From the NCBI RefSeq assembly GCF_009862265.1, contig NZ_WWGX01000032.1, forward strand, positions 1-64,000: 64,000 nt of DNA. Reading direction: 5' to 3'. The DNA comes from Streptomyces sp. SID8352 (GTDB taxonomy: Bacteria > Actinomycetota > Actinomycetes > Streptomycetales > Streptomycetaceae). The notes beneath the pieces are model-generated. The model was not told the DNA's origin. It saw nothing but the letters and a program-made list of their open reading frames with translations, and searched no databases. The position numbers and the translations under genes are program-made. This document shows positions 43,001-53,095 of this stretch, piece by piece (the stretch's first letter is position 1; the number at the start of each line of letters is the position of its first letter).

Positions 43001-46000
43001 TCAGCGGCGGCCGTCGTGCGGGCGGCCCGTGCGGTCCCGGCCGCGCCGCAGTTCGGTCCGGAGCAGGCGGGCCACCGGATCGAGCAGACGACGCGCCAGG
43101 TCGTCCAGGTCGAGACCGGGGTCCTGCGGCGAGTCCGGACCGGCCCCGGCGGAGCCGTGCGGCGGCGCGGGGGCCGGAGCGGGGGCGGGGGCCGGAGGGG
43201 GCGCGGGGGCCGCCCTGGCCGGTACGCCGGTGACGTCCCGCTGCACGGGCGTCCGCGCCGCCGCCCCGGCCGGTGCCGGGGGCCGGGCGGGTGCCGGGGG
43301 CCGAGCGGGGACGGGCCGGACGGGTGCCGGGGGCGGGGACGCCTGGGCCACACCGACCGGCAGCGTCCGCGCCGGTGCCGGGGGCGGCGCCGCCGGGGCC
43401 GCGGGCCGGACGACGGGGACCGCGCCGGGGGCCGGGCCGTGCGCCCGGTGGTGCCCCGGGGCGGCGGCCCGCTGCACGGGCGGGAGCGTCGCCGCGGGCG
43501 GCGGCGTACCCGTGCCGGGGCGCGGCGCGGCCGCACTCCGCGGGCCCGGCGCGCTCACGGCCGGCGGGCGCGGCACGATGCCGTGGGCGGAGGGCGGCGG
43601 GACCGTGCCGGGTCCGGGGCCCGAGCCGACCGGGCCGTGCGCGGACGCCGCCCGGCCCACGGGATCAAACGCGCCCGGCCAGCGCGCCGCCACCACCGGA
43701 CGGCCGGACGGACGCGGTGCGGCGGCGGGCACCGCCCCTTCCACGGGCCGGGTGTTGAGGGTCAGCGGCCGGGCGGCGAGCAGCGACAGGGCCGGCGACG
43801 CGAGGGCGCGCGGGGCGGGAACGCCTCCGCGCACCGCCCGCGCGACGACGACGGGACGCGCCGCCGTACGGGGCCGTTGACCGCCGCCTCCCGGGGACGG
43901 AGTGCCCGTCGGCCCGGCGGCGGGTCGCGCGAGGGCTCCGTAGCGGGGCGCGGAGGCCGAGGGAGCCGTGCGGGGCGGGGGCTCCGCCGCCGTGGGCGCG
44001 GTGGCTCCGCCGGGGGTGGCGCCGGGCGCGGTGGCCGTGGGCGCGGGACGCGCCGACACCAGGGGGGTGCCGGGAGCCCCGGGGTGCAGCACGGACCCGG
44101 ATGCCTCGGCCCCGGGAGCGGTGGGAACGGTGGGGGCGGTGGGGGTACGGGCCGCCTCGGCTCCCGGGCCGCTGCCCAGCAGCGGCGCCTCCCCCACCGT
44201 GGGCCGCACGGCGCCCACGGCCGGGGCGCGCTGGATCGAGGGCCCGCCGGACACGCCGGAGGCGGTCGCGGACGGGCGGGGCGGGGGGCCGTCGGGGGCC
44301 CGGCCGCCCCCCGCTCCGGCCCCCGCCGCACGCCGGTCGGCGGGACCGGCGCCCGCACGGGAGCCGTGGGAGCCGTGGGAGGAGCCATGGGGACCGGCGG
44401 GCTCCGCGCCGGGCGGAAGCGCGGGCAGCGGCGCGCCCAGCCCTCCGCGCGCCCTCGCTCCGGCACCGGGGCCCGGACCATCCGCAGCGGTCCCCGAGCC
44501 GCCCGGGACCCTGTCGGACGCGCCCGGGAAACCACCGGCAGGACCCCGCGCGCCGTCGGAACGGGACCGCAGGACGGGCAGCGCCGGACCGGGGGGAGCC
44601 GTTGGCACACCGGGGCCGTCCCGCAGGGGCGCCGCCGTGGGCGGCAGTTCCCCCAGCGGCGCGCCGAGCCCCGCGCGGCTCCGCACGGGGGTGCCTCCGG
44701 AGGGCGCCGGGCTGTCACCGTCCAGGTTCCGCACGGCGGTGGTCGGCGCCTCCCCCGGCACGGAGGCCCCCGCCTCGCGAGCGGAGGCCCCCGTCCCGTG
44801 GGCAGAGGTTCCCTTCCCGTGGGCGGAGGCCCCCGTCCCGTGGACCGGGGCGGCCGCAGGACCACCGCTCCCCGCCGCCGGAGCCCTGCCGCCGGACGCG
44901 CCCGCAGCCGTCCCGCCCCCGGACGCGCCGGGGCCCGTACCCCCGCCGGTCGTTCCCGGGGCATCGCCGGAAGGACCCCGCGCACCCTCCGCGGCGGGCC
45001 GTACGACGGGCAGCGCCGGAGCGGCCCCGGGGCCGACGGGCCCTCCGGGCGCGGAAGACGCGGAGTGCGCGGCGGCGGAGTGCGCGGCGGCGGAGTGCGC
45101 GGCGGCCGGGGCCGACGGCCCGCCCAACGGCGTACCGAGGGGCTCCCGGCCGCCGAGCGGGGCGCCGTCCCGGGAGGGCACCGGCGCACCGCCCGCCCCC
45201 GGCCGGGCGGCGGACGCCGTCGCCCCGGGCGCCGCAGCACCACCGGGTGCCGGAGCGGGGGCGGGGCGCAGTGCGGGAAGACGGCGTACGGGTGCCGCCG
45301 GGCGCCGGGCGACCGTCGTCGGGGGCCCCACGGGACGGACCGGAACGGCCGCACCGCTCCCGGCGGCGCGCGCACCGCCCCCGGTGGAACCCGGCCCGGA
45401 CGCCCCCGGCCCGGCGGCGCGCACGGCAGGGTCGGCCGTGCCCGGTGCGGGCGGTCCCGACTCCGACCCCGGCACCACCCGCACCGCCCGGACCACCGGG
45501 AGTTCCAAGGACCCCGCGAGGGCCCGCCCGGCCCCGTCGGGTGCCAGGGCCGCTCCGGCACCGGGCAGCGCGGACCGCTGCACGGCGGGGGGCGAGGAGG
45601 TGGAAGGGGACAACGGGGACCGGGTGAGGGGAGCACCGCCGGAGACGAGACCGCGCTCCGCCGGGCCCCGGCCGGGCTCCCCCGCACCACGGACACCCTC
45701 CGGCCCCGCGGTGCCACCCGGCGCCGTACGCCCGCCCGGCCCGTCCGCCCCATCCGGTCCGGACGCACCACCACCGCCCCCGGACGCACCCGCGCCCGCA
45801 ACACCCGCACCGGCACCGGCACCGGCACCGGCACCGGCACCGGCACGAGCCGAACCGCTCCCGCCGCCCGAGCCCCCGGGCACCCCGGGCACCCCGGGAC
45901 CAGCCGGGCCACCCGAGCCGCCGGAGGCCCCCGGCGCCCCCGGCCCGACCCGCTCACCGTGCCCGCCGGCCGACGGAGCCGTACCGCGCGCGCCCCGCGG

Positions 46001-46888
46001 GACGCCCGGCGCACCGGGACCGGGCGCACCGCCCGGACTCCCCGTTCCCGTGCCGCCCTCCGCGCCGGGGGACGCCTCCCTGCGCCCCGCGCCCGGCCCC
46101 GGCGGCGTACCGCCGCGCCGGGGCGCCCTGGCGGTGGTGGGCGTGGCCCCGGCGGACCCGCCGCCGGACCGCCCGGCCCCGGAAGGGCCCGACGGGGTCC
46201 CGGATCCGCCCGGCCCGCCCGCCGGTGTGCCCGGCGCCGGTGAGGTTCCGGACGCGGTCCCCGAGGGTCCCGTGCCGCCCGGCCCGCCCCGGGTCACCGG
46301 CGGGCGGGGCGCCCGCTCCGGGGCCGACACGGAGGGCCCGTCCGGCGTCACCGGTGTTTCACGTGAAACCGCCGCTCCCCGCGCCCTGCCCGGCGCCCGC
46401 GCGGCCCGCCCGTCCGAGGACGGCGCGCCCTCCCCCGGGCCAAGGTCCTCCGCGCCCGGCCCGCCGTCGTTCTCCGGCCGCAGCGCGCGGAGCAGCAGCG
46501 GTCCCCCGTCGTCGCGGGCGGCCCGCGGGGACGGCGGGCGGGTGACGCCTTGGACCAGTCCGGTGGGCGCCGTGGGCAGCAGGGCATGGCCGAGGCCGGT
46601 GTCGAAGGCGGGGTTCTGCCAGGCGGCCAGGCGCGCGCGGAAGGCGAGGCCGTCGCTGACGCCGAGCGGGGCGCGGGCCACGGTCAGCACCGGCGGGGCG
46701 GTGGCGCGCCAGCCGCCGTCCCAGTCCCCGGGCACGGTGGAGGAGCCCCCGCCGCTGGACGGATCCGGCGGCGTCGGCGGACCGGTCCGCGGGGAGCCGT
46801 CCGCCCCGGCCGTCCCGGCGGACGGTGCCGCCGGACCGGCCACCGCCCCCCGGGAGGACCGGCGGCGCCACATCTCCCGCCATGCCAT
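43001..46888 (-). CDS. Very large disordered Pro/Ala/Gly-rich CIS-associated protein
   Basis: This 1295-residue protein lies in the middle of the CIS operon, between the DUF6760 micro-gene (3 bp upstream) and the second tube gene. Residues 1-120 look folded (GLAFRARLAAWQNPAFDTGL, LVQGVTRPPSPRA). The last 40 residues form a helix (LDLDDLARRLLDPVARLLRT). Everything between is low complexity, with repeats such as HSAAAHSAAAHSA, GAGAGAGAGAG (from a hexanucleotide run at about 45810-45850) and SAHGKGTSAHGTGASA. Homologues are usually labelled extensin-like. With folded ends, constant position and no other candidate, a length-measuring or tube-filling role is possible, but tape measures are normally helical. 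No enzyme motif is seen. Confidence 0.75.
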   Translation of the reverse strand: MAWREMWRRRSSRGAVAGPAAPSAGTAGADGSPRTGPPTPPDPSSGGGSSTVPGDWDGGWRATAPPVLTVARAPLGVSDGLAFRARLAAWQNPAFDTGLGHALLPTAPTGLVQGVTRPPSPRAARDDGGPLLLRALRPENDGGPGAEDLGPGEGAPSSDGRAARAPGRARGAAVSRETPVTPDGPSVSAPERAPRPPVTRGGPGGTGPSGTASGTSPAPGTPAGGPGGSGTPSGPSGAGRSGGGSAGATPTTARAPRRGGTPPGPGAGRREASPGAEGGTGTGSPGGAPGPGAPGVPRGARGTAPSAGGHGERVGPGAPGASGGSGGPAGPGVPGVPGGSGGGSGSARAGAGAGAGAGAGAGVAGAGASGGGGGASGPDGADGPGGRTAPGGTAGPEGVRGAGEPGRGPAERGLVSGGAPLTRSPLSPSTSSPPAVQRSALPGAGAALAPDGAGRALAGSLELPVVRAVRVVPGSESGPPAPGTADPAVRAAGPGASGPGSTGGGARAAGSGAAVPVRPVGPPTTVARRPAAPVRRLPALRPAPAPAPGGAAAPGATASAARPGAGGAPVPSRDGAPLGGREPLGTPLGGPSAPAAAHSAAAHSAAAHSASSAPGGPVGPGAAPALPVVRPAAEGARGPSGDAPGTTGGGTGPGASGGGTAAGASGGRAPAAGSGGPAAAPVHGTGASAHGKGTSAHGTGASAREAGASVPGEAPTTAVRNLDGDSPAPSGGTPVRSRAGLGAPLGELPPTAAPLRDGPGVPTAPPGPALPVLRSRSDGARGPAGGFPGASDRVPGGSGTAADGPGPGAGARARGGLGAPLPALPPGAEPAGPHGSSHGSHGSRAGAGPADRRAAGAGAGGGRAPDGPPPRPSATASGVSGGPSIQRAPAVGAVRPTVGEAPLLGSGPGAEAARTPTAPTVPTAPGAEASGSVLHPGAPGTPLVSARPAPTATAPGATPGGATAPTAAEPPPRTAPSASAPRYGALARPAAGPTGTPSPGGGGQRPRTAARPVVVARAVRGGVPAPRALASPALSLLAARPLTLNTRPVEGAVPAAAPRPSGRPVVAARWPGAFDPVGRAASAHGPVGSGPGPGTVPPPSAHGIVPRPPAVSAPGPRSAAAPRPGTGTPPPAATLPPVQRAAAPGHHRAHGPAPGAVPVVRPAAPAAPPPAPARTLPVGVAQASPPPAPVRPVPARPPAPARPPAPAGAAARTPVQRDVTGVPARAAPAPPPAPAPAPAPAPPHGSAGAGPDSPQDPGLDLDDLARRLLDPVARLLRTELRRGRDRTGRPHDGRR

Positions 46889-46891
46889 GTG

Positions 46892-47050
46892 CTAACCGCC
46901 TTCGTTCACACGGGTGTTGATCCGGGCGATCTCGTCCACCCACTGGCGGCGCTCGCCATGGGTCAGGCCGAGGATCTCCTCACGGGGCCAGTGGAAGTGA
47001 TAGGCGATGTACGCGATCTCCTCCCGGAGCCGGGGAAGGGCGTACGTCAC
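46892..47050 (-). CDS. DUF6760-type micro-protein of the CIS operon (52 aa)
   Basis: Start GTG 47050 overlaps the TGA of the 172-residue gene (GTGA); stop TAG is at 46892-46894. The product starts MTYALPRLREEIAYIAYHFH, followed by WPREEILGLTHGERRQWVDE and a short tail ending INTRVNEGG. This small helical protein with the aromatic YHFHWP core is conserved at the same place, after the tube gene, in many phage-tail-like clusters (DUF6760). It may be the counterpart of phage tail assembly chaperone fragments; function unproven. The strict overlap with both neighbours supports it. Confidence 0.85.
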   Translation of the reverse strand: MTYALPRLREEIAYIAYHFHWPREEILGLTHGERRQWVDEIARINTRVNEGG

Positions 47051-47565
47051 GATTCCCCCAGGCGCCCACCCGAGAGGTCGACCTCGAAACCGCCCGAGCA
47101 GTGCGGGCAGGTGACCGCCGCGCGGGTGTGGCCCTCGCTGTTGACGCGCCGGTAGAAGTCCTGGAGGAACGCCACATCGGTGGCGTACATCCGCTCCACC
47201 ACCCCGGCGTGCACATCGGTGACGGTGCCGATCCGGGTGATCACCTGGCTGAGCAGCACCACGCTGAGGTACGCCGGGTTCTCCTTGACCCGCAGGTCGA
47301 TCTGGGGCCGCAGCTCGTCGCGGGCCGTGGCCAGCCGCATCGAGCCGTGGCGGTGCACCGTGCCCGCCTCGTCCACGTATCCGCGCGGCAGCTCGAACTC
47401 GAACTCCGTGCGCAGCCCGTGCTCCTCCCGGTGCCCGGCGGCCGGGGAGGACGCGGCCGGAGGGGGTGCGGGGGATGCGGGGGCGGCCGGCTCCGCCGTC
47501 CGGGCGGGGTCCGTGGCCCGGAGGATCTCCTCCACGTTGCCCGCGGTCACCGTGCGCCGTCTCAT
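47047..47565 (-). CDS. CIS tail-assembly-like protein with CxxC
   Basis: This 172-residue protein has an N-terminal 60 residues that are Ala/Pro-rich. The conserved part has FEFELPRGYVDEAGTVHRHG, SMRLATARDELRPQIDLRV and YLSVVLLSQVITRIGTVTD. It ends with a possible half zinc-binding TCPHCSGGFEVDLSGG. Similar proteins lie just after the tube gene in many phage and CIS clusters, where tail assembly chaperones are encoded. ATG 47565 overlaps the tube stop (ATGA), and the stop overlaps the DUF6760 start. An assembly role is inferred from position. Confidence 0.75.
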   Translation of the reverse strand: MRRRTVTAGNVEEILRATDPARTAEPAAPASPAPPPAASSPAAGHREEHGLRTEFEFELPRGYVDEAGTVHRHGSMRLATARDELRPQIDLRVKENPAYLSVVLLSQVITRIGTVTDVHAGVVERMYATDVAFLQDFYRRVNSEGHTRAAVTCPHCSGGFEVDLSGGRLGES

Positions 47566-48002
47566 TCGACGATGATCTCCTCGAACACGATCGTGACGGA
47601 CTCGGTGGCCGGGGACGACTCGCCGGCCCGCAGCGAGGGGCCCTCCCACCGCGAGGCCCAGCCCTGCATGAGCTGGATGCGGCGGACGGTGTTGCCCTCG
47701 GAGTCCTTGATCTCGATGGTCAGGTTCTGCCGCGCGGAGTTCACGGCCCCGTTGTTCAGGGTCTCCTTGATCCACTTGGTGAACTCGCTGCTCTGGTCGA
47801 GCCCGCGGGTGATGGTGATCTCACCGGCCTGCCGCGCCCCGGGCTGCTTGCGGATGATCTGCTTGCCCTCGGCGCTGACCTGCTTGACCTCGACGACCTC
47901 CTCCTCGACCGTCAGTCCGCTGATCTCCTGGACCGACTCGACGAGATAGCCGCCGAGCTGCACGCCGAAGACATGGGTGGAAAGCGCGTCGCCCGTTGCC
48001 AT
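47562..48002 (-). CDS. cis1: CIS inner tube protein
   Basis: This 146-residue protein of the T4 gp19-like tube family has VFGVQLGGYLVESVQEISGL, EITITRGLDQSSEFTKWIKE and VTIVFEEIIVE, with alternating beta-strands. It forms stacked hexameric rings inside the sheath. ATG 48002 is preceded by AAGGTGA and lies 33 bp after the sheath stop. The second, diverged tube gene (42341) is for the baseplate end. Confidence 0.95.
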   Translation of the reverse strand: MATGDALSTHVFGVQLGGYLVESVQEISGLTVEEEVVEVKQVSAEGKQIIRKQPGARQAGEITITRGLDQSSEFTKWIKETLNNGAVNSARQNLTIEIKDSEGNTVRRIQLMQGWASRWEGPSLRAGESSPATESVTIVFEEIIVE

Positions 48003-48035
48003 GACTGTCTGTCACCTTTCCCTGCGACCCGCGGG

Positions 48036-49595
<1,560 letters not shown>

Positions 49596-50018
49596 GCGCG
49601 CTCCTTAGCGTCCTGGCGGGGTCTGGCGGGTCACCTGTGCCCAGGCCGAGTCTGCGGGGCGGGCGGGGAGCGGACCAGGGGCCGTCGGCCCCGGCCGGGG
49701 GCAAGACCGCTGCCCCTCCCTGCCGGTGCCGACCGCCCGGCCGCCCCCCGGTGCTGCCCCCGCGCTGTCCGCACGGACCTGGACGCCTCCCGGACGGGGA
49801 GCCGGAGTCCGGCGGGCGGAGCGGGGCGTGGTGCCGCGTGATGCGCGGGGAGGGTGCCCCCGCGGACGGGGGCGACGGGCGGAACGCGGCGTGATCCGCG
49901 GGAGGGACGCGCCTTCGGACGGGGACCGCGGGCGCCGCGGGGCGGGGGCACGGCGGGCATCGGGACGGCCGGGCGGGACGGTCGGCGGAACGCCCGCGCG
50001 CGGCCCGTCGCGGCCGTG
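49596..50018. promoter_or_regulatory. Gene-free region before the sheath operon
   Basis: These 423 bp follow the AAA+ gene stop and precede the sheath start, so they must contain the main promoter of the structural operon, or read-through from the ATPase operon. The DNA is GC-rich with GGGACG-type repeats (about 49800-49940). I do not see a convincing -10/-35 pair or a strong hairpin. Confidence 0.4.
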
Positions 50019-52352
50019 TCACGCCCCCGTCGCGTCCGCCAGGTAGGGGCCGAACTCCGTCTCCAGGACCAGGCGGCCCAGCTTGCGGTACTCCTGCGCG
50101 ACCGCCGCCATCAGTTCCCGCATGGTGAGCGGCGCTCCGGACTCGGCCGCCAGATAGGCGGCGGTGAGGGCGCAGGCCCGGATGGAGCCGCCGGCGAGTT
50201 CGAAGCGGGTCGCGCAGAAGTCGAGGTCGAGGTCTCCGCCCCGGGGCAGCCGGTCGCCCAGGCAGCGGTCCCACAGCGCGCGCCGCTGGTCCGGGTCGGG
50301 CACCGGGAAGTCGGCCACCACGTCCAGCCGGCGGGTGAACGCCTCGTCCAGGTTGGCCCGCAGATTGGTGGTCAGCACCGCGATCCCGTCGAACGACTCC
50401 ATCCGCTGGAGCAGGTACGCCGACTCGATGTTGGCGTGCCGGTCGTGCGCGTCCTTGACCTCCGCGCGCTTGCCGAAGATCGCGTCGGCCTCGTCGAAGA
50501 GGAGCACCGCGTTGACCGCCGACGCCTCGGTGAAGATCCGCTCCAGGTTCTTCTCGGTCTCCCCCACGTACTTGTCGACCACCGTGGACAGGTCGACGAC
50601 GTACAGGTCCATGCCCAGGTCCGCCGCGACGACCTCGGCCGACATGGTCTTCCCGGTGCCCGATCCGCCCGCGAACAGGGCGATCACCCCGCGCCCCCGC
50701 CCGCCGCCGGGCCGCATCCCCCACTGCCCGAGGACCCGCTCGCGGTGGCGGGCCCGCAGCGCCAGTTCGCGCAGCCGCCGGTGGGTCGCCGGGGGCAGGA
50801 CCAGGTCGTCCCAGCCGACGCCCGGCTCCACCCGGCGGGCGAGCCGGTCGAGCCCGGCGCCGTTCTGCGCCCGCACGGCGGTGCGCAGGTCCTCCGGGGT
50901 GACCGGGCGGCCCGCGAGGGCGGCGGTACGGACGGCCGCGTCGGCGGCGCGGCGCACCTGGCCCCCGTCCAGCCGGTGCGCGGCGACGGCACGGGCGAGC
51001 GCACCGGCGTCACCGGCCGCCTCCCCGGCACCACCGGGCGCGAGGCCGTCGGCGGCCCGCTCCAGGGCATGCCGCCAGCGCTCGGCCTGCCGCTCGGGGG
51101 CGGGCGCCGGCACGGAGAGCACGACGGGGGTGTCGGCCGCCCACGCCGGGTCCCAGCCGTCGCCCCCGTGCACCACCAGGGGGCGCCCGCGCAGCGCGGC
51201 GCACAGCGTCCCCAGGGCGCGGGCGCGTTCGGCGGGCGGCTCGGGCAGCGCCTCCAGCGGTCCGAGGACGACCCCGGCGCCGGTCAGCCGCGCCTCCAGC
51301 GCCACGACCCGGGCCAGGTCCGGCAGGTCGGCGGAGCGCCGGGAGAGCGCCGCCGCGTCCAGCACCAGCGGGGGCGGCCCGGCGGCGCGCAGGGCGGCGA
51401 CGGCCAGGCCCGCCGCGTCGCCGCCCAGGCCGCGCAACCGGACCAGCCCGGCGCCCGCGCCGGCCGCGTCGGCCACCCGGCGGGCCGCGGCCGGGTCGGC
51501 GGTGGGGTCCCCGGGCACGTCGGCGAGCACCCCGGCGAGCCGGGCGTCGGGCCGGGCGTCGCCCAGCAGGTGCGCGGTGACCCGGTCGGGGACCCGCAGC
51601 ACCCGGGACAGCGGCGGCAGCCCGGGGTCGGCGACCTCCAGCAGACCGCCCGCGACCAGCGGCGACCCGGGGGCGAGCCGGAACCGGGCGGGCGAGACCC
51701 CGGAGAGCCCGCACAGTTCCAGGGCCAGCCCGGTGGTGGGGCGGCGGCGCGTCAGGTCGTCGTGGAGGTAGCCGTAGAGGCGCTCGAAGCGGGCGTCCAG
51801 GTCGGGCGCGAGGGCGACCAGCAGCAGGTCCAGGTCGAGCGGGGCGAGGCCGAACCGCCGGGCGAGGACGCCGAGCACGGAACCGGGCGGCGGGTGCGGG
51901 GCGTCGTGGGCGGGCAGGCCGAGCCCGCCCGGCTCGTCCAGCAGCCGGGCCACGGCGGCAGGCGAGAGGTACTGGCCCCGGTAGGGGTCGTCGGGGTCGG
52001 GGTCGGCGGCGCGCCGCGCGGCCACCGCCTGCCGCACCCGCTCCTCGACGGCCGCCAGCCGCTCCCAGAGGTACGCGGCCCCGGGACCGCCGACGGCGGC
52101 GCCGTCAGCATCCCCACCGACGGCGGCGCCGTCAGCGACGGCCCCCGGCGGGGACGGAGGGTCCGGGGCACCGGCCGTGCCCGGGACACCGGCCGCGCCG
52201 TCAGCGACGGACCCCGGCGGGAACGGGACGTCCGGGGCACCCGCGGCACCGTCGGTGTCCGGGGCGCCGGCGGTGCCCTCCGTACCGGAGCGGGCGTCCC
52301 GGTCCTCCGCGCGGTCCCGCGCGCGGCCCCCCGGCAGCACGATGTGCGTCAC
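50019..52352 (-). CDS. cis15: AAA+ ATPase of the CIS
   Basis: This 777-residue protein has an Asp/Gly/Ala/Pro-rich tail in the first 85 residues. A winged-helix-like N-domain follows (about 90-300, FGLAPLDLDLLLVALAPDLD), then the AAA+ core with Walker A FAGGSGTGKTMSAEV (about 562-576), Walker B AVLLFDEADAIFGKR (about 612-626), sensor 1 AVLTTNLRANLD and arginine finger DEAFTRRLDVVADF. ATPases of this kind are constant members of eCIS loci (Afp15/Pvc15) and are needed for assembly. ATG 52352 overlaps the DUF4255 gene stop (ATGA). Confidence 0.93.
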   Translation of the reverse strand: MTHIVLPGGRARDRAEDRDARSGTEGTAGAPDTDGAAGAPDVPFPPGSVADGAAGVPGTAGAPDPPSPPGAVADGAAVGGDADGAAVGGPGAAYLWERLAAVEERVRQAVAARRAADPDPDDPYRGQYLSPAAVARLLDEPGGLGLPAHDAPHPPPGSVLGVLARRFGLAPLDLDLLLVALAPDLDARFERLYGYLHDDLTRRRPTTGLALELCGLSGVSPARFRLAPGSPLVAGGLLEVADPGLPPLSRVLRVPDRVTAHLLGDARPDARLAGVLADVPGDPTADPAAARRVADAAGAGAGLVRLRGLGGDAAGLAVAALRAAGPPPLVLDAAALSRRSADLPDLARVVALEARLTGAGVVLGPLEALPEPPAERARALGTLCAALRGRPLVVHGGDGWDPAWAADTPVVLSVPAPAPERQAERWRHALERAADGLAPGGAGEAAGDAGALARAVAAHRLDGGQVRRAADAAVRTAALAGRPVTPEDLRTAVRAQNGAGLDRLARRVEPGVGWDDLVLPPATHRRLRELALRARHRERVLGQWGMRPGGGRGRGVIALFAGGSGTGKTMSAEVVAADLGMDLYVVDLSTVVDKYVGETEKNLERIFTEASAVNAVLLFDEADAIFGKRAEVKDAHDRHANIESAYLLQRMESFDGIAVLTTNLRANLDEAFTRRLDVVADFPVPDPDQRRALWDRCLGDRLPRGGDLDLDFCATRFELAGGSIRACALTAAYLAAESGAPLTMRELMAAVAQEYRKLGRLVLETEFGPYLADATGA

Positions 52353-53095
52353 GGCCGGCGCTCCCCCCGGCGACGGCGGGCGGGGGCGGGGCCCCGGTCC
52401 CTGGGGGCGGCGAAGCCCTCCGCGCCCGGGTCACCGGTCTCCGTGTAGCGCAGCCGCCGCCCCGGTGCCGTGCCGCCGCCCTCGCCGTCCCGGGCGGAGC
52501 CGTCGACGCGCTGGGCGGAGCCGTCGACGCGCTGGGCGGAGCGGACCACCAGTCCCTCGGTGACCGGCGGCGCGACGGCCCGGGTGACGCCCGCGAGCGG
52601 TGCCCGCACCCGCACGCCGAGCGACGCCTTCAGCTCACCGCCGAGCGCCGACCACACGTCGGCGGCCTCCGGCGCGTCCAGCCCGGTCCCGGCGGTGTCC
52701 AGCGCCACGGTCAGACCCAGCTCCGCGAGGGAGCCGGTGAGCAGCCGGGCGGGCAGGGTGTCGGCGGCGGCGAGGCCGGCGAGCACCTGGGACAGCAGCC
52801 GGTGCTCGTCCTGCGGGCGGCCCGCCCACGCCGTGACCAGGTACGTCAGGTGGAACCAGCGCGGCGGGGAGCGCCGCGCCACGAGGTGCCCCTCCTCGTC
52901 GTACACCTCCTCGGTGCCGCTGCCGCGCCGGACCGCGTCCTCGCGCAGGTCGTAGAGGAAGACGCAGACCGTGGGGGCGGTGCGGCGCGCCGCCCAGTCC
53001 CGGGTGGGGGCGTCGAAGACGACATCGACGCCGGAGGCCTCCAGGCCGGACTCCGTGAGCAGGCGCCGCAGCGCCTCGTCCACCTCGTGGATCAC
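52349..53095 (-). CDS. cis16: DUF4255 (Pvc16-type) tail terminator protein
   Basis: This 248-residue protein starts IHEVDEALRRLLTESGLEA and has VVFDAPTRDWAARRTAPTVC, FLYDLREDAVRR and RWFHLTYLVTAWAGRPQDEH. This is the conserved DUF4255 N-terminal domain of tail terminator/sheath cap proteins in eCIS. The C-terminal 60 residues are basic and low complexity, with a duplicated SAQRVDG unit from a direct DNA repeat (about 52500-52545). GTG 53095 overlaps the stop of the beta-propeller gene, and its stop overlaps the ATPase gene. Confidence 0.92.
   Translation of the reverse strand: MIHEVDEALRRLLTESGLEASGVDVVFDAPTRDWAARRTAPTVCVFLYDLREDAVRRGSGTEEVYDEEGHLVARRSPPRWFHLTYLVTAWAGRPQDEHRLLSQVLAGLAAADTLPARLLTGSLAELGLTVALDTAGTGLDAPEAADVWSALGGELKASLGVRVRAPLAGVTRAVAPPVTEGLVVRSAQRVDGSAQRVDGSARDGEGGGTAPGRRLRYTETGDPGAEGFAAPRDRGPAPARRRRGERRP

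Noticed and set aside
42362-46243. Open frame of 1293 codons on the plus strand opposite the disordered CIS gene
   Set aside because: The minus-strand frame has operon context, four-base neighbour spacing and folded ends; the plus-strand frame is Gly/Arg low complexity without a start signal.
43001-46888. Classical tape measure annotation
   Set aside because: The chain is Pro/Gly-rich and not a long helix, so the label would be unsupported; kept as a hypothesis only.
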